DNA of 64,000 bases from Alteribacter natronophilus (GCF_006007885.1 NZ_VCRO01000007.1:1-64000); one strand, 5' to 3'; shown: positions 1 through 8,494, counted from the stretch's first letter. Translations and numbers: made by a program. The notes: generated by a model not told the origin, from the letters alone.

Positions 1-99
<99 letters not shown>

Positions 100-104
100 G
101 AAGA

Positions 105-137
105 GACTCACTCGCATATGCGGGTGGGTCTTTTTTT
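105..137 (+). terminator. Intrinsic terminator of the rRNA operon
   Basis: An 11-bp stem (105-115 with 120-130, loop ATAT, with G-U pairs) is followed by seven T residues at 131-137. It sits immediately after the 5S gene. Confidence 0.92.
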
Positions 138-199
138 GCGTGTGGCGGTGGGTGCAGGAGAGGAGAAGGAGGGCGTGGGGGAGTGGGAAGCCTCGGATT

Positions 200-260
200 T
201 TGTCGCTTCGCCGATATCGCGCCCTTGACCGTCGATTTCCCGGGATTTTCTGTCGATACC
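200..260 (+). repeat. Phased GAT-containing repeat, array 1 (three units, 21-bp period)
   Basis: It begins with TTGTCGCTTCGCCGATATC (200-218), nearly identical to the start of the array downstream of tuf (45488-45506). GAT cores fall at 213, 234 and 255, an exact 21-bp spacing. The gap 138-542 holds nothing else I can identify except the candidate promoter at 472-500. Confidence 0.6.
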
Positions 261-471
261 GCGGACTAAGATAAGATTGATCTCTCAGGGGCTGCGGCAG
301 GATTTCCTAAAACATAAGGTCGTTCCCTGAAAACGCCGTCCAATATCCACCCGGTGAAGGACGGAATCTCATCATCAATTAAAAGCAGCCTTCCACAGCC
401 CAAATCAAAACCGCCGCCTTCCTTTTAATCCTCCTCTACTCCCTCTGCACCAGGTTGTCAAAGATATCCGG

Positions 472-500
472 TTGGCAAAAACACTGTTTTACTCTAGCAT
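472..500 (+). promoter_or_regulatory. Candidate promoter of the two-component operon
   Basis: TTGGCA (472-477), a 17-bp spacer and TAGCAT (495-500) form a plausible sigma-A promoter with a weak -10. The same TTGGCA also fits a sigma-54 -24 element, but the -12 dinucleotide would be GT (486-487) instead of GC, so sigma-A is the better reading. Confidence 0.45.
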
Positions 501-542
501 AAAAAGAAGGAACAATCGGAATATTGCCGAGGGGAGCAGTAC

Positions 543-2543
543 ATGATGAAAACAGCAGTTCTGATAACATTTATAATGCTCCTTTTTACAGAGGGGGCTG
601 CTGCCTCAGGGAGCGAAAGACAAGGACCTCCACTTATTGTAGGCTACGACCCGGACATGCCGCCTCTGCATTATAACGATGACGGTGCTGCTTCAGGATT
701 TGCGGTGGATCTGACGTACGAATCAGCTAAGCAGCTCGGCCGGGACGTAAGGTTTGTCGAGGTGCCCAGAAGAGATGGGAGAGAAGCTCTCGACACCGGA
801 GAGGTCGATGTACTCCTGAGTGCGTATTTTAACGAGGAAGATGCAGGGGTGATGGAATTTGCAGATCCCTACATTAAAACTTCTGTCGGCCTTTATGTTC
901 ACGAAGATAATGAATCGGTCGACGGGCTGGCTGATCTGGGCGGGATTGTAACCGCTTTAGAGACCGACACGCTTGAATATGATTTTCTCAGAAATATCCG
1001 CGGTGTTCATTATCATACAGCAACAAGTCAGGAGAAAGCCCTTGAACTTCTGCTGAAAGGGCGGGCCGAAGCATTTGTGGGTAACGTACTGACTGCCTCC
1101 TATATTCTTGAACAGTCCGGGAGACAGGAGGAGTTTCAGACTGTTGGAAGCTATCTTCTTCCGGTTGAATACTCGATGGTCGTTCAGGGAGAAAACTATC
1201 TTCTCGTTGATCAGCTTAACAGGGCTCTGCGTGATTTGCGCGGAGACGGGACCTATAACCGTCTGTACACTCAATGGTTTGATCAGGACGATGATCTAAC
1301 CGGCCGGCTCTGGCTTGCTCTACAGGTTATCGGCACCCTTCTTGTTGCCATAGTCGTTCTGCTTCTGGTCGGTGTGAAGTGGAACCGTCAGCTTAAAAAG
1401 GAAGTCCGTAAAAAAACCAATGTCCTCAATGAATTGAACCAGTCACTCAGGCACCAGGTGAAACAGACAAAAAGCAGCGACGAGTTTAAGAAGCAGATTC
1501 TCAACAGCAGTCCGAGGGGGATTGCGACGGTGGACCGTGAAGGCATCGTGACGTCGTTTAATACAAAGGCAAAGGAAATGGCAGGATTCAGTGAAGAAGC
1601 AGTTGCCCGTCATTTTACCGGGGTGAGGATTCTCAATCAGCTTCTCGGTGATAAATTTGAGGATGTATTTACCCGGAAAAAGCTCTACCTGGGAGAGGGT
1701 GCGGAATGGGAACGTGGGGATGGAAGTTCGTACTTTCTCCGTTACTATGTTTACCCGCTGTATGACCTTAATAAAAAGATGACCGGTATTATTGTAACTT
1801 TTGAAGATGTGACCGAGGAGAAGAAACTGAGACAGCAGATTTTTGAACAGGAGAAAAACCAGGCACTTGGACGGGTTGTTGCGGGTATAGCACATGAAAT
1901 CCGCAATCCTCTTACATCAATCAAAACTTTTGTGGAGCTTATCCCACTTAAGTTCAGCAATGAACGTTTCCAGAAGGAGATTTCCACCTATGTTCCCCAG
2001 GAGATTGAAAGGGTAAATACGCTGATTGAAGGGCTGATCGACTATGCGAAACCGAAACAGGCAGACAGGAAGATTATAAACGTGGGTCCTTTTCTGGATG
2101 AATGTACGATTCTGTTTAAGCGGACAGCAAATAACAGTGGATTTCAGATGAAGTGTGAATCAGAGGAAGACCTGTTCATTGAAGCCGATGAAAACCAGCT
2201 GAAGCAGGTGATCATTAATCTTGTTCTTAACGGGATTGACGCTATGGAGACAGTAGGAGCTGCGGACGGCGAGGTAAAAACGCTCACACTAACTGCCTGT
2301 CAGAAATGGAACCAGGTTATCATTACAGTTAAAGATGAGGGTGAAGGGATGAGCAGAGAGCAGCAGAAGCAGGCACTCGAGCCTTTCTTTACAACAAAGG
2401 CAAAAGGAACCGGCCTCGGGCTGGCTATTGCCCAGCAGTATATCCGGGATAATAACGGGCAGATGAGAATAGACAGCATAAAAGGAAAAGGCACCTCAAT
2501 CGTTCTGACGTTTGACCGTGTAAAAGGAGGTAGAGAGGAATGA
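543..2543 (+). CDS. Membrane sensor histidine kinase with SBP-like sensor domain
   Basis: A 666-aa sensor kinase. Residues 1-22 form a signal peptide. Residues 30-248 resemble a family-3 extracellular solute-binding protein, a ligand-sensing module outside the membrane. A transmembrane helix spans about 255-279, then a coiled linker, a PAS domain (315-425), the phospho-acceptor H-box HEIRNP (His451) and a HATPase domain with the GTGLGLAIA G-box near the C-terminus. The ATGA overlap with the next gene shows co-translation with an NtrC-type regulator. The ligand is probably the substrate of the downstream TAXI transporter, by inference from context; an amino acid is plausible because family-3 binding proteins usually bind them. 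ATG 543 follows GAGGGGAG; ATG 546 is an alternative. Confidence 0.9.
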   Translation: MMKTAVLITFIMLLFTEGAAASGSERQGPPLIVGYDPDMPPLHYNDDGAASGFAVDLTYESAKQLGRDVRFVEVPRRDGREALDTGEVDVLLSAYFNEEDAGVMEFADPYIKTSVGLYVHEDNESVDGLADLGGIVTALETDTLEYDFLRNIRGVHYHTATSQEKALELLLKGRAEAFVGNVLTASYILEQSGRQEEFQTVGSYLLPVEYSMVVQGENYLLVDQLNRALRDLRGDGTYNRLYTQWFDQDDDLTGRLWLALQVIGTLLVAIVVLLLVGVKWNRQLKKEVRKKTNVLNELNQSLRHQVKQTKSSDEFKKQILNSSPRGIATVDREGIVTSFNTKAKEMAGFSEEAVARHFTGVRILNQLLGDKFEDVFTRKKLYLGEGAEWERGDGSSYFLRYYVYPLYDLNKKMTGIIVTFEDVTEEKKLRQQIFEQEKNQALGRVVAGIAHEIRNPLTSIKTFVELIPLKFSNERFQKEISTYVPQEIERVNTLIEGLIDYAKPKQADRKIINVGPFLDECTILFKRTANNSGFQMKCESEEDLFIEADENQLKQVIINLVLNGIDAMETVGAADGEVKTLTLTACQKWNQVIITVKDEGEGMSREQQKQALEPFFTTKAKGTGLGLAIAQQYIRDNNGQMRIDSIKGKGTSIVLTFDRVKGGREE

Positions 2544-3886
2544 AAAAAGTCATTGTAATCGATGATGAAGTTTCAATCTGTTCGTCACTGGAGTTTGCGC
2601 TGGAGGATCACTACAGAATGACCACAACAACCAGTCCCGAAGAAGGACTGGAGATGATCAGAAACGAGCATTTTGATCTTTGCCTGCTTGATCTCAGAAT
2701 CGGGAATGTGAATGGACTGGATGTACTCCGGGAAATTAAAAAAATCCGTCCTTCGGTTATCGTCATTATGGTAACTGCCTATGGAACCATTTCTTCCTCT
2801 GTGACGGCCATGAAAGAAGGAGCCTATTCCTACATTACAAAACCGGTCAATATGGAAGAGCTGCTTTCCGTAACCGGACAGGCCCTTCACTATCAGGAGC
2901 TGAGCAGCCGCGTAGAGTACCTGAGCCAGGAACTGGAGAAGAAATACGGTTACGAGGGTATTATCGGTAAAAGCAGTCAGATGAAGCGGGTATTCGACAT
3001 GATGGATAAAGTGAAGAAAGTGGATACAAGTGTGCTGATTACCGGTGAAAGCGGTACAGGAAAAGAACTGGTGGCACGGGCGATTCATTTTTCCGGTAAA
3101 CGGAAACAGGAACATTTTGAAGTGGTGAACTGTGCGGCAATCCCGGAGCAGCTTCTTGAAAGTGAGCTGTTTGGATATGAAAAGGGAGCGTATACGGGAG
3201 CGGTAACTTCAAAAGAGGGGAAGTTTCAGCTTGCCGATAAAGGCACTATTTTTCTTGATGAAATTGGGGATATGCCGCTGAACCTCCAGGCAAAGCTTCT
3301 ACGAGTTCTTCAGGAAAAGGAAGTGACGCGTCTCGGCTCAAATAAGAAGGAGCAGGTTGACGTGCGGGTAATCGCAGCGACTAATAAAAATTTCGATGAA
3401 GTAATCAGAAAAGGAGAGTTCAGGGAGGACCTGTACTTCAGACTGAATGTGATTCAGATTCCCCTTCCGCCGCTCAGGGACCGAAAAGAGGATCTTCCCT
3501 ATCTGATCGATCATTTCAGAAAACAGTTTAATGAGGAATTCAACCGGGAGATCACCGGTTTCAGCCAGCAGGCGAAGAAGATTCTGCTGAACTACGACTA
3601 TCCCGGCAATATCCGTGAACTTTCCAACATTATCGAGTCTTCCATGGTCCTGGCAGAAAGGGACACCATCGGCATTTCCGATCTTCCGGCACAGCTGAGA
3701 GAGAGTTATCCCCAGCCGGAGGAAGGGGAGGCAACTCTGGAGCGCTACGTGGGTCTGACACTGAAAGAACTAGAAAAGCGGTTTATTTCAGTTACCCTTG
3801 ACCACAACGAGGGACACCGGAAAAACACGGCAAAAATGCTCGGCATCAGTGAACGGAGCTTAAGGGATAAGGTAAAAGTAAAATAG
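2540..3886 (+). CDS. NtrC-family sigma-54-dependent response regulator
   Basis: A 448-aa regulator. The receiver domain (1-120) has phospho-acceptor Asp51, Thr79 and Lys101. The central AAA+ domain has Walker A GESGTGKE (169-176) and the sigma-54 contact loop GAYTGA (216-221), a conservative variant of GAFTGA. A Fis-type helix-turn-helix lies at the C-terminus (about 405-448). This architecture activates RNA polymerase holding sigma-54 (SigL in Bacillus) from upstream sites. The start overlaps the kinase stop (ATGA), and a sigma-54 promoter lies 103 bp downstream of its own stop, so the TAXI transporter genes are the obvious target. Family assignment is firm; the target is inferred. Confidence 0.95.
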   Translation: MKKVIVIDDEVSICSSLEFALEDHYRMTTTTSPEEGLEMIRNEHFDLCLLDLRIGNVNGLDVLREIKKIRPSVIVIMVTAYGTISSSVTAMKEGAYSYITKPVNMEELLSVTGQALHYQELSSRVEYLSQELEKKYGYEGIIGKSSQMKRVFDMMDKVKKVDTSVLITGESGTGKELVARAIHFSGKRKQEHFEVVNCAAIPEQLLESELFGYEKGAYTGAVTSKEGKFQLADKGTIFLDEIGDMPLNLQAKLLRVLQEKEVTRLGSNKKEQVDVRVIAATNKNFDEVIRKGEFREDLYFRLNVIQIPLPPLRDRKEDLPYLIDHFRKQFNEEFNREITGFSQQAKKILLNYDYPGNIRELSNIIESSMVLAERDTIGISDLPAQLRESYPQPEEGEATLERYVGLTLKELEKRFISVTLDHNEGHRKNTAKMLGISERSLRDKVKVK

Positions 3887-3887
3887 G

Positions 3888-3928
3888 AAAGCGGCAAATT
3901 TTGCACATGGGGCAAAATTTGCCGCTTT
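3888..3928 (+). promoter_or_regulatory. Perfect 17-bp inverted repeat: candidate activator site, possibly also a terminator
   Basis: Arms AAAGCGGCAAATTTTGC (3888-3904) and its exact complement (3912-3928) flank a 7-nt spacer. Each arm also contains a near-palindrome of the form GGCAAAWTTTGCC (centres 3899 and 3917), like two dimer sites. It lies about 63-100 bp upstream of the sigma-54 promoter, the usual place for an enhancer-binding protein. As RNA it would fold into a hairpin directly after the regulator stop codon, but only four T residues follow. Confidence 0.65.
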
Positions 3929-3988
3929 TGCTGATAAGACAGATGAAACCGATTAAAAGAAAGCGCTGTCATAAAGGGGTTTTAAAAG

Positions 3989-4005
3989 TTGGCATCGTTT
4001 TTGCA
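3989..4005 (+). promoter_or_regulatory. Sigma-54 (-24/-12) promoter of the TAXI transporter operon
   Basis: TTGGCATCGTTTTTGCA has GG at 3991-3992 and GC at 4003-4004 with the required 10-bp gap. It closely matches the sigma-54 consensus TGGCAC-N5-TTGC. Transcription should start near 4016, about 33 nt before the binding-protein gene. The preceding gene encodes a sigma-54 activator, which strongly supports the call. Confidence 0.9.
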
Positions 4006-4048
4006 TTATTAGAAAAGCGAATAAATTTTAACTAGGGGGCTGAATGAT

Positions 4049-5065
4049 ATGAAAAAATTAGCTGGCATACTGGCGGCGACGATGCTGTTTGCGGTTGCGT
4101 GCGGAGATGAGAATACAGATACAGATGCGGGAAATGAAAATGGAGGAGACGGTGACGAAGCCGGTGGACAGGAGCTGGATGATCTCTTTGTCACAGTGGC
4201 AACAGGGGGCACATCCGGTGTGTACTACCCAATAGGGGGCGCTATCTCCAACATTCTTGAAGGAGAGCTTGGTCTGGATTCATCTGTGCAGGCAACAGGG
4301 GCTTCCGTGGAAAATATCAATCTCCTCGATAACGGAAGAGCAGAACTTGCCATTACGATGGGAGATGCCGTCATCCAGGCGTATGAAGGCAGCGGCGCTT
4401 TTGACGGAGAGGAGCCGATTGAATCTCTTCGCGGAATGGCCGCCCTTTATCCAAACTTTGTACAGGTAGTTACGACAGAGGATTCCGGTATTGAGACGAT
4501 GGAGGACCTTGCAGGGATGAGTGTGGGTGTAGGGGCACCAAACTCCGGTGTGGAACTGAATGCCCGGATGGTGCTTGAAGCTCACGGTATGTCCTATGAC
4601 GACATCAACGAGGACTTTCTTTCCTACTCCGAAGCCATTGACCAGATTAAAAACGGCATGGTTGATGCTGCATTTGTAACGAGTGGGGTACCAAATGCCA
4701 CGGTTATTGACCTTGATACAACACATGATGCCAAGATCATTCCTATAGAAGGAGAAGCGATGGATTACCTGGAGGAGAATTACCCGTTCTTCTCTGCAGA
4801 GGAAATTCCGGCAGATGCCTACAGCAATGCAGAAGCCATTCCGACAGCAGCGATTACAAACCTGCTTCTGGTGTCCAACGATCTTTCTGAGGATGCCGTT
4901 TATGAAATGACGAAAGCACTGTTTGAGAACATTGAGGATATCCAGTCTTCCCACAACGCAGCGCAGGATATCACGCTTGAAACTGTGCAGGCAGGAATGC
5001 CGATTCCGCTTCATCCGGGAGCTGAGCGTTACTTTGAGGAAGTCGGTGCTCTGGAAGAAGAGTAG
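4049..5065 (+). CDS. TAXI-family TRAP transporter solute-binding lipoprotein
   Basis: A 338-aa extracytoplasmic receptor. A short signal peptide ends in a lipobox with the modified Cys at residue 18 (FAVAC). An acidic linker leads into the TAXI fold, beginning VTVATGGTSGVYYPIGG, the hallmark of this family. It would hand its substrate to the fused TRAP permease encoded downstream. The few characterised TAXI proteins bind glutamate, glutamine or other carboxylates; the substrate here cannot be read from the sequence. It is first gene behind the sigma-54 promoter, with AGGGGG 9 nt before ATG. A hairpin after the gene may keep its mRNA more abundant than that of the permease. Confidence 0.93.
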   Translation: MKKLAGILAATMLFAVACGDENTDTDAGNENGGDGDEAGGQELDDLFVTVATGGTSGVYYPIGGAISNILEGELGLDSSVQATGASVENINLLDNGRAELAITMGDAVIQAYEGSGAFDGEEPIESLRGMAALYPNFVQVVTTEDSGIETMEDLAGMSVGVGAPNSGVELNARMVLEAHGMSYDDINEDFLSYSEAIDQIKNGMVDAAFVTSGVPNATVIDLDTTHDAKIIPIEGEAMDYLEENYPFFSAEEIPADAYSNAEAIPTAAITNLLLVSNDLSEDAVYEMTKALFENIEDIQSSHNAAQDITLETVQAGMPIPLHPGAERYFEEVGALEEE

Positions 5066-5089
5066 GATACACTAAGCCGATGAATGAAA

Positions 5090-5141
5090 GGGTGCCCCTT
5101 CATGGTCCTGACTGATGGACCATTGAGGGACACCCTGTTTT
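5090..5141 (+). terminator. Intercistronic hairpin, partial terminator or mRNA stabiliser
   Basis: An imperfect 19-bp stem (5090-5108 with 5117-5135) is followed by TGTTTT. It lies between the binding-protein gene and the DUF1850 gene. Transporter operons often use such a structure to raise the level of the binding protein relative to the permease. Confidence 0.65.
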
Positions 5142-5189
5142 ATCAACTGCCGGGCTGACTCCAGGAGAAAGCTGTAAAGAGGGGTTCAT

Positions 5190-5642
5190 ATGAAACTTGT
5201 AATGATTTTCTGGCTGTTTTTCATAACTGGAGGGTGCAGTGGGGATCAGGGGCTTTATGCCGTTGTTTCCAGTGCGGAGGATGAGTCTGTGGTTTTAAAG
5301 GAAGAGAGGGTACTTCCGGGCGACCTTATTACGCTCAGGTGGATCCACTCCGTTGAAAAAACCCCCTGGCTTGAAAGGTATGAAGTCAGGGATTCGGGTG
5401 AACTGGTTCTTGTGGAAACCGAGTTTGAATCTTTTGGTGCAGGTGTGGATTACAGCCGGGGGGAGATGACGGTTGAGGACGGCAAAGTCAAAGTAACGGA
5501 CCTGGAACAGCATGTCCCTTTCATCAGCTGGATTCATTCCGAACAGGCGTCCTACACTATTACGATAAATGAGACTCAAGCGGCGGGTCCCGAAGATCTG
5601 CCTCACCATGAAGCAATAATGGTTACTGTTGAAAAGAGGTGA
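5190..5642 (+). CDS. DUF1850 family lipoprotein associated with TRAP transporters
   Basis: A 150-aa small exported protein. An N-terminal hydrophobic segment ends at a lipobox-like GGC with Cys16, so it is probably anchored to the outer face of the membrane. The body, with a conserved RWIHSVEKTPW stretch, matches the DUF1850 family, which is found almost only next to fused TRAP permeases of TAXI systems. No biochemical role is established; an accessory role in the transporter is inferred from that constant neighbourhood. Start at ATG 5190 follows GAGGGG. The stop lies 4 nt before the permease start, indicating translational coupling. Confidence 0.8.
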   Translation: MKLVMIFWLFFITGGCSGDQGLYAVVSSAEDESVVLKEERVLPGDLITLRWIHSVEKTPWLERYEVRDSGELVLVETEFESFGAGVDYSRGEMTVEDGKVKVTDLEQHVPFISWIHSEQASYTITINETQAAGPEDLPHHEAIMVTVEKR

Positions 5643-5646
5643 AGTC

Positions 5647-7635
5647 ATGACTGACGAAAAGAAACAGAACGCAAATATTGATGAGCCGGAAATGACCGGT
5701 GAACAGAAGAAGGTACTGGAGAAGTATTCGGCCGAATCGCGTTACCGGACGTTTTCCTCCCGGACAGTGGCTGTAATTGTTTCTGCAATTGCCATTTTCC
5801 TATCCCTTTATCATATGTATACATCCTACTTTGGCACACCGGTTACGCTTCAGCACCGGTCCCTTCACGTGGCAGTCATTCTGGCACTTGTATTCCTTCT
5901 TTATCCGCCATTTAAAAAGGCGAGCAGAACGAAGCTGCCATGGTACGACCTTCTGTTTACGCTGATGGCCATCTCCACATCCGTCTACATCTTTGTGGAT
6001 TATATCGGCATCGTAAACCGCGGGGGAATGCCGAATAACTTTGATCTGATTTTCGGAGGTCTTCTCGTTCTACTTGTACTGGAAGCGGCAAGACGAGTGA
6101 CAGGCTGGGGACTTCCGGTCCTTGGGATCCTGTTTCTCCTTTACGGCCTGTACGGAAGAGAGATGCCGGGGCTGTTCCGCCACAGAGGATACGAATGGGA
6201 TGAGATCGTAAACTTCATGTACGTGACAACAGAGGGGATCTACGGGACCGCGATCGGGGTTTCCGCCACCTACATCTTCCTGTTCATTCTGTTTGGGGCC
6301 TTCCTTTCCAAATCGGGAATGGGCCAGTTTTTCAACGATATGGCGATGGCAATTGCCGGACAGACCCGGGGTGGACCGGCAAAAGTATCGGTTATTGCCA
6401 GCGGATTTCTCGGCAGTATTAACGGCGCAGCCGTAGCTAATGTTGTCACAACGGGATCATTTACGATTCCGCTTATGAAACGGATCGGCTACAGCCGTAA
6501 CTTTGCCGGCGCAGTGGAAAGTGCCGCTTCAGTCGGTGGTCAGATTCTGCCGCCCATTATGGGGGCTGCGGCATTTATTATGGCCGAAATGCTCGGCATT
6601 CCGTACAGCCAGATTGTGCTTGCTGCCCTTCTGCCGGCCCTGCTTTTCTATCTGGGTATTATCGTCCAGATTCACCTGCGGGCAACGAAACAGGGACTCA
6701 AAGGGATTTCAAAAGACAATCTGCCTCAGGTAATGGACGTTCTGAAGGAGCGGGGACATCTGCTCATTCCGCTGATGTTTCTTCTGTATATGCTGTTTTT
6801 CAGCGGAAGAACGATCATTTTTTCCGCATTCCTGACGATTCTCGTAACGATCCTTGTGGCGATGGTCCGCAGAACAACACGCATGTCCTTAAGGGACATT
6901 CTTGACGCTCTTGAAAACGGGGCACGCATGGCTGTGAGTGTGGCTGTTGCCTGTGCATCCGTCGGTATCGTCGTTGGAATTGCAACACTTACAGGTTTTG
7001 GACTGAAGCTTGCCAACGGAATCGTGGCTCTCGGAGGAGAAAGTCTCTTCCTTACGCTCGTCTTTACGATGATTGCCTGTATTGTTCTCGGAATGGGGCT
7101 GCCGTCCATCCCGACATACATTATCACGGCTACAATGGCAGCACCGGCCCTCGTTACACTGGGCATCGAACCGCTTGTGGCGCACCTGTTTGTGTTCTAC
7201 TTTGGTCTTTTTGCCAACATTACGCCGCCGGTGGCACTTGCCGCCTTTGCAGCAGCGGGAATATCAGGCGGGGATCAGATGAAGACCGGTTTTGTCTCGC
7301 TCAAGCTGGCAATTGCCGGTTTCATCGTCCCTTACATGTTCGTTTACAACCATTCACTGCTGCTCATTGATACGTCCTTTATGGACGGGGTTCTGGTTGT
7401 CATCACAGCTGTGGCCGGAGTCATCATGCTCGGAACAGCGGCGGAAGGATACCTGTTCACCCACATTAATCCTTTTGTACGGCTAATACTCTTTGGAGGA
7501 TCGCTGATGTTCATGAATCCGAACCTGATCCAGGACATAATCGGCTTTTCGGTCATTGCGCTCGTGTGGTTCATCCAGTGGCAAAAAGGGAAAAAGCAGG
7601 CTGACCGTGGTTCCGGAACCGTAAGTCCAATGTAA
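5647..7635 (+). CDS. TRAP transporter fused permease (DctQ-DctM, 4TM/12TM)
   Basis: A 662-aa polytopic membrane protein: an N-terminal DctQ-like four-helix part fused to the large DctM part. Conserved DctM features are visible, including SGFLGSINGAAVANVVTTG and the GLPSIPTYIITATMAAPA segment. It would form the channel of a secondary, ion-gradient-driven TRAP transporter fed by the TAXI lipoprotein; sodium coupling is likely from the family but not shown. An in-frame TTG at 5629 overlaps the preceding ORF, but ATG 5647 sits properly behind AGAGGTGA. An SDR-like gene follows after 26 nt. Confidence 0.93.
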   Translation: MTDEKKQNANIDEPEMTGEQKKVLEKYSAESRYRTFSSRTVAVIVSAIAIFLSLYHMYTSYFGTPVTLQHRSLHVAVILALVFLLYPPFKKASRTKLPWYDLLFTLMAISTSVYIFVDYIGIVNRGGMPNNFDLIFGGLLVLLVLEAARRVTGWGLPVLGILFLLYGLYGREMPGLFRHRGYEWDEIVNFMYVTTEGIYGTAIGVSATYIFLFILFGAFLSKSGMGQFFNDMAMAIAGQTRGGPAKVSVIASGFLGSINGAAVANVVTTGSFTIPLMKRIGYSRNFAGAVESAASVGGQILPPIMGAAAFIMAEMLGIPYSQIVLAALLPALLFYLGIIVQIHLRATKQGLKGISKDNLPQVMDVLKERGHLLIPLMFLLYMLFFSGRTIIFSAFLTILVTILVAMVRRTTRMSLRDILDALENGARMAVSVAVACASVGIVVGIATLTGFGLKLANGIVALGGESLFLTLVFTMIACIVLGMGLPSIPTYIITATMAAPALVTLGIEPLVAHLFVFYFGLFANITPPVALAAFAAAGISGGDQMKTGFVSLKLAIAGFIVPYMFVYNHSLLLIDTSFMDGVLVVITAVAGVIMLGTAAEGYLFTHINPFVRLILFGGSLMFMNPNLIQDIIGFSVIALVWFIQWQKGKKQADRGSGTVSPM

Positions 7636-7661
7636 CTTGAGAGAAGGAGTGATTGATCAAA

Positions 7662-8450
7662 ATGAATCTTGGCCTCAAAGATAAATCCGTTGTTGTGCTT
7701 GCATCGAGTAAGGGCCTCGGATTTGCCACCGCTCTTGCGTATGCACAGGAAGGGGCAAAGGTGATGCTGGCAAGCCGCAGTGAAAGCGAACTTGCGCGCG
7801 CAGCTGAAGATATATTTAAAAAAACAGGGCAGAAGGCTTCGTATCGTGTATGTGACGTGACAAGCCGGGATCAGCTGGCTGAACTGTTCAAGGCGGCTGC
7901 CAGTGAAAACGGCGCTGTTGATGTCCTCATCAACAATACCGGCGGACCGAAAGCCGGCGGTTTTGAAGACCAGTCAGACGAAGACTGGGAGCAGGCGTTT
8001 GAGCTGAATCTCCTCAGTTTCATCCGGGCGATCAGGGAAGTGCTTCCCGGTATGAAGGAAAAGGGCAGCGGACGAATTATCAATATCGCTTCCTCATCCA
8101 TCAAGGAACCGGTTGAGGGACTGATTCTTTCCAACACATTCCGTACAGGCGTTGTGGGAATGGCAAAAAGTCTCTCGAAGGAATACAGTAAAGACGGGAT
8201 TTTGATTAATACCGTCGGTCCGGGAAGGATTGCCACGGAACGAGTCGATCATCTGGACAGGCTACGTGGTGAAAAAACAGGAAAAAGCAGTGAGGAAGTA
8301 AAAGCGCAGTACGAGGAACTGATCCCTGCAGGCCGCTAGGGGACACCGGAGGAATTTGCCAGGACGGTTGTTTTTCTGGGGTCGTTTGCAAATACGTACG
8401 TGACCGGCCAGTCGATCGTAGTCGATGGAGGTTTAACAAAAGCATACTGA
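7662..8450 (+). pseudogene. SDR-like oxidoreductase interrupted by an in-frame amber codon
   Basis: The frame from ATG 7662 encodes a short-chain-dehydrogenase-like protein but meets TAG at 8337-8339 after 225 codons. Reading continues in the same frame for 36 codons to TGA 8448-8450, and this tail ([15 protein letters not shown], then SIVVDGGL) is the normal SDR C-terminus. Only one residue, usually Leu or Ile, is replaced by the stop. The glycine motif is ASSKGLG rather than TGxxxGxG, and the usual YxxxK is replaced by an LSNTFR segment. This places it in a divergent SDR subgroup lacking the standard tetrad. It may have acted on the transported substrate. It may be a nonsense pseudogene, a readthrough product, or a base-call error. 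TTG 7653 is an alternative start but is too close to the ribosome site. Confidence 0.8.
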
Positions 8451-8456
8451 CTGGAT

Positions 8457-8494
8457 GGAACGCCGGGTTCGGGAACCCGGCGTTCCTGTTTTTT
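8457..8494 (+). terminator. Intrinsic terminator of the TAXI/TRAP operon
   Basis: A perfect 14-bp GC-rich inverted repeat (8457-8470 with 8473-8486, very tight loop) is followed by TGTTTTTT. It begins 6 nt after the restored end of the SDR reading frame, supporting the view that the original gene extended to 8450. Confidence 0.9.
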
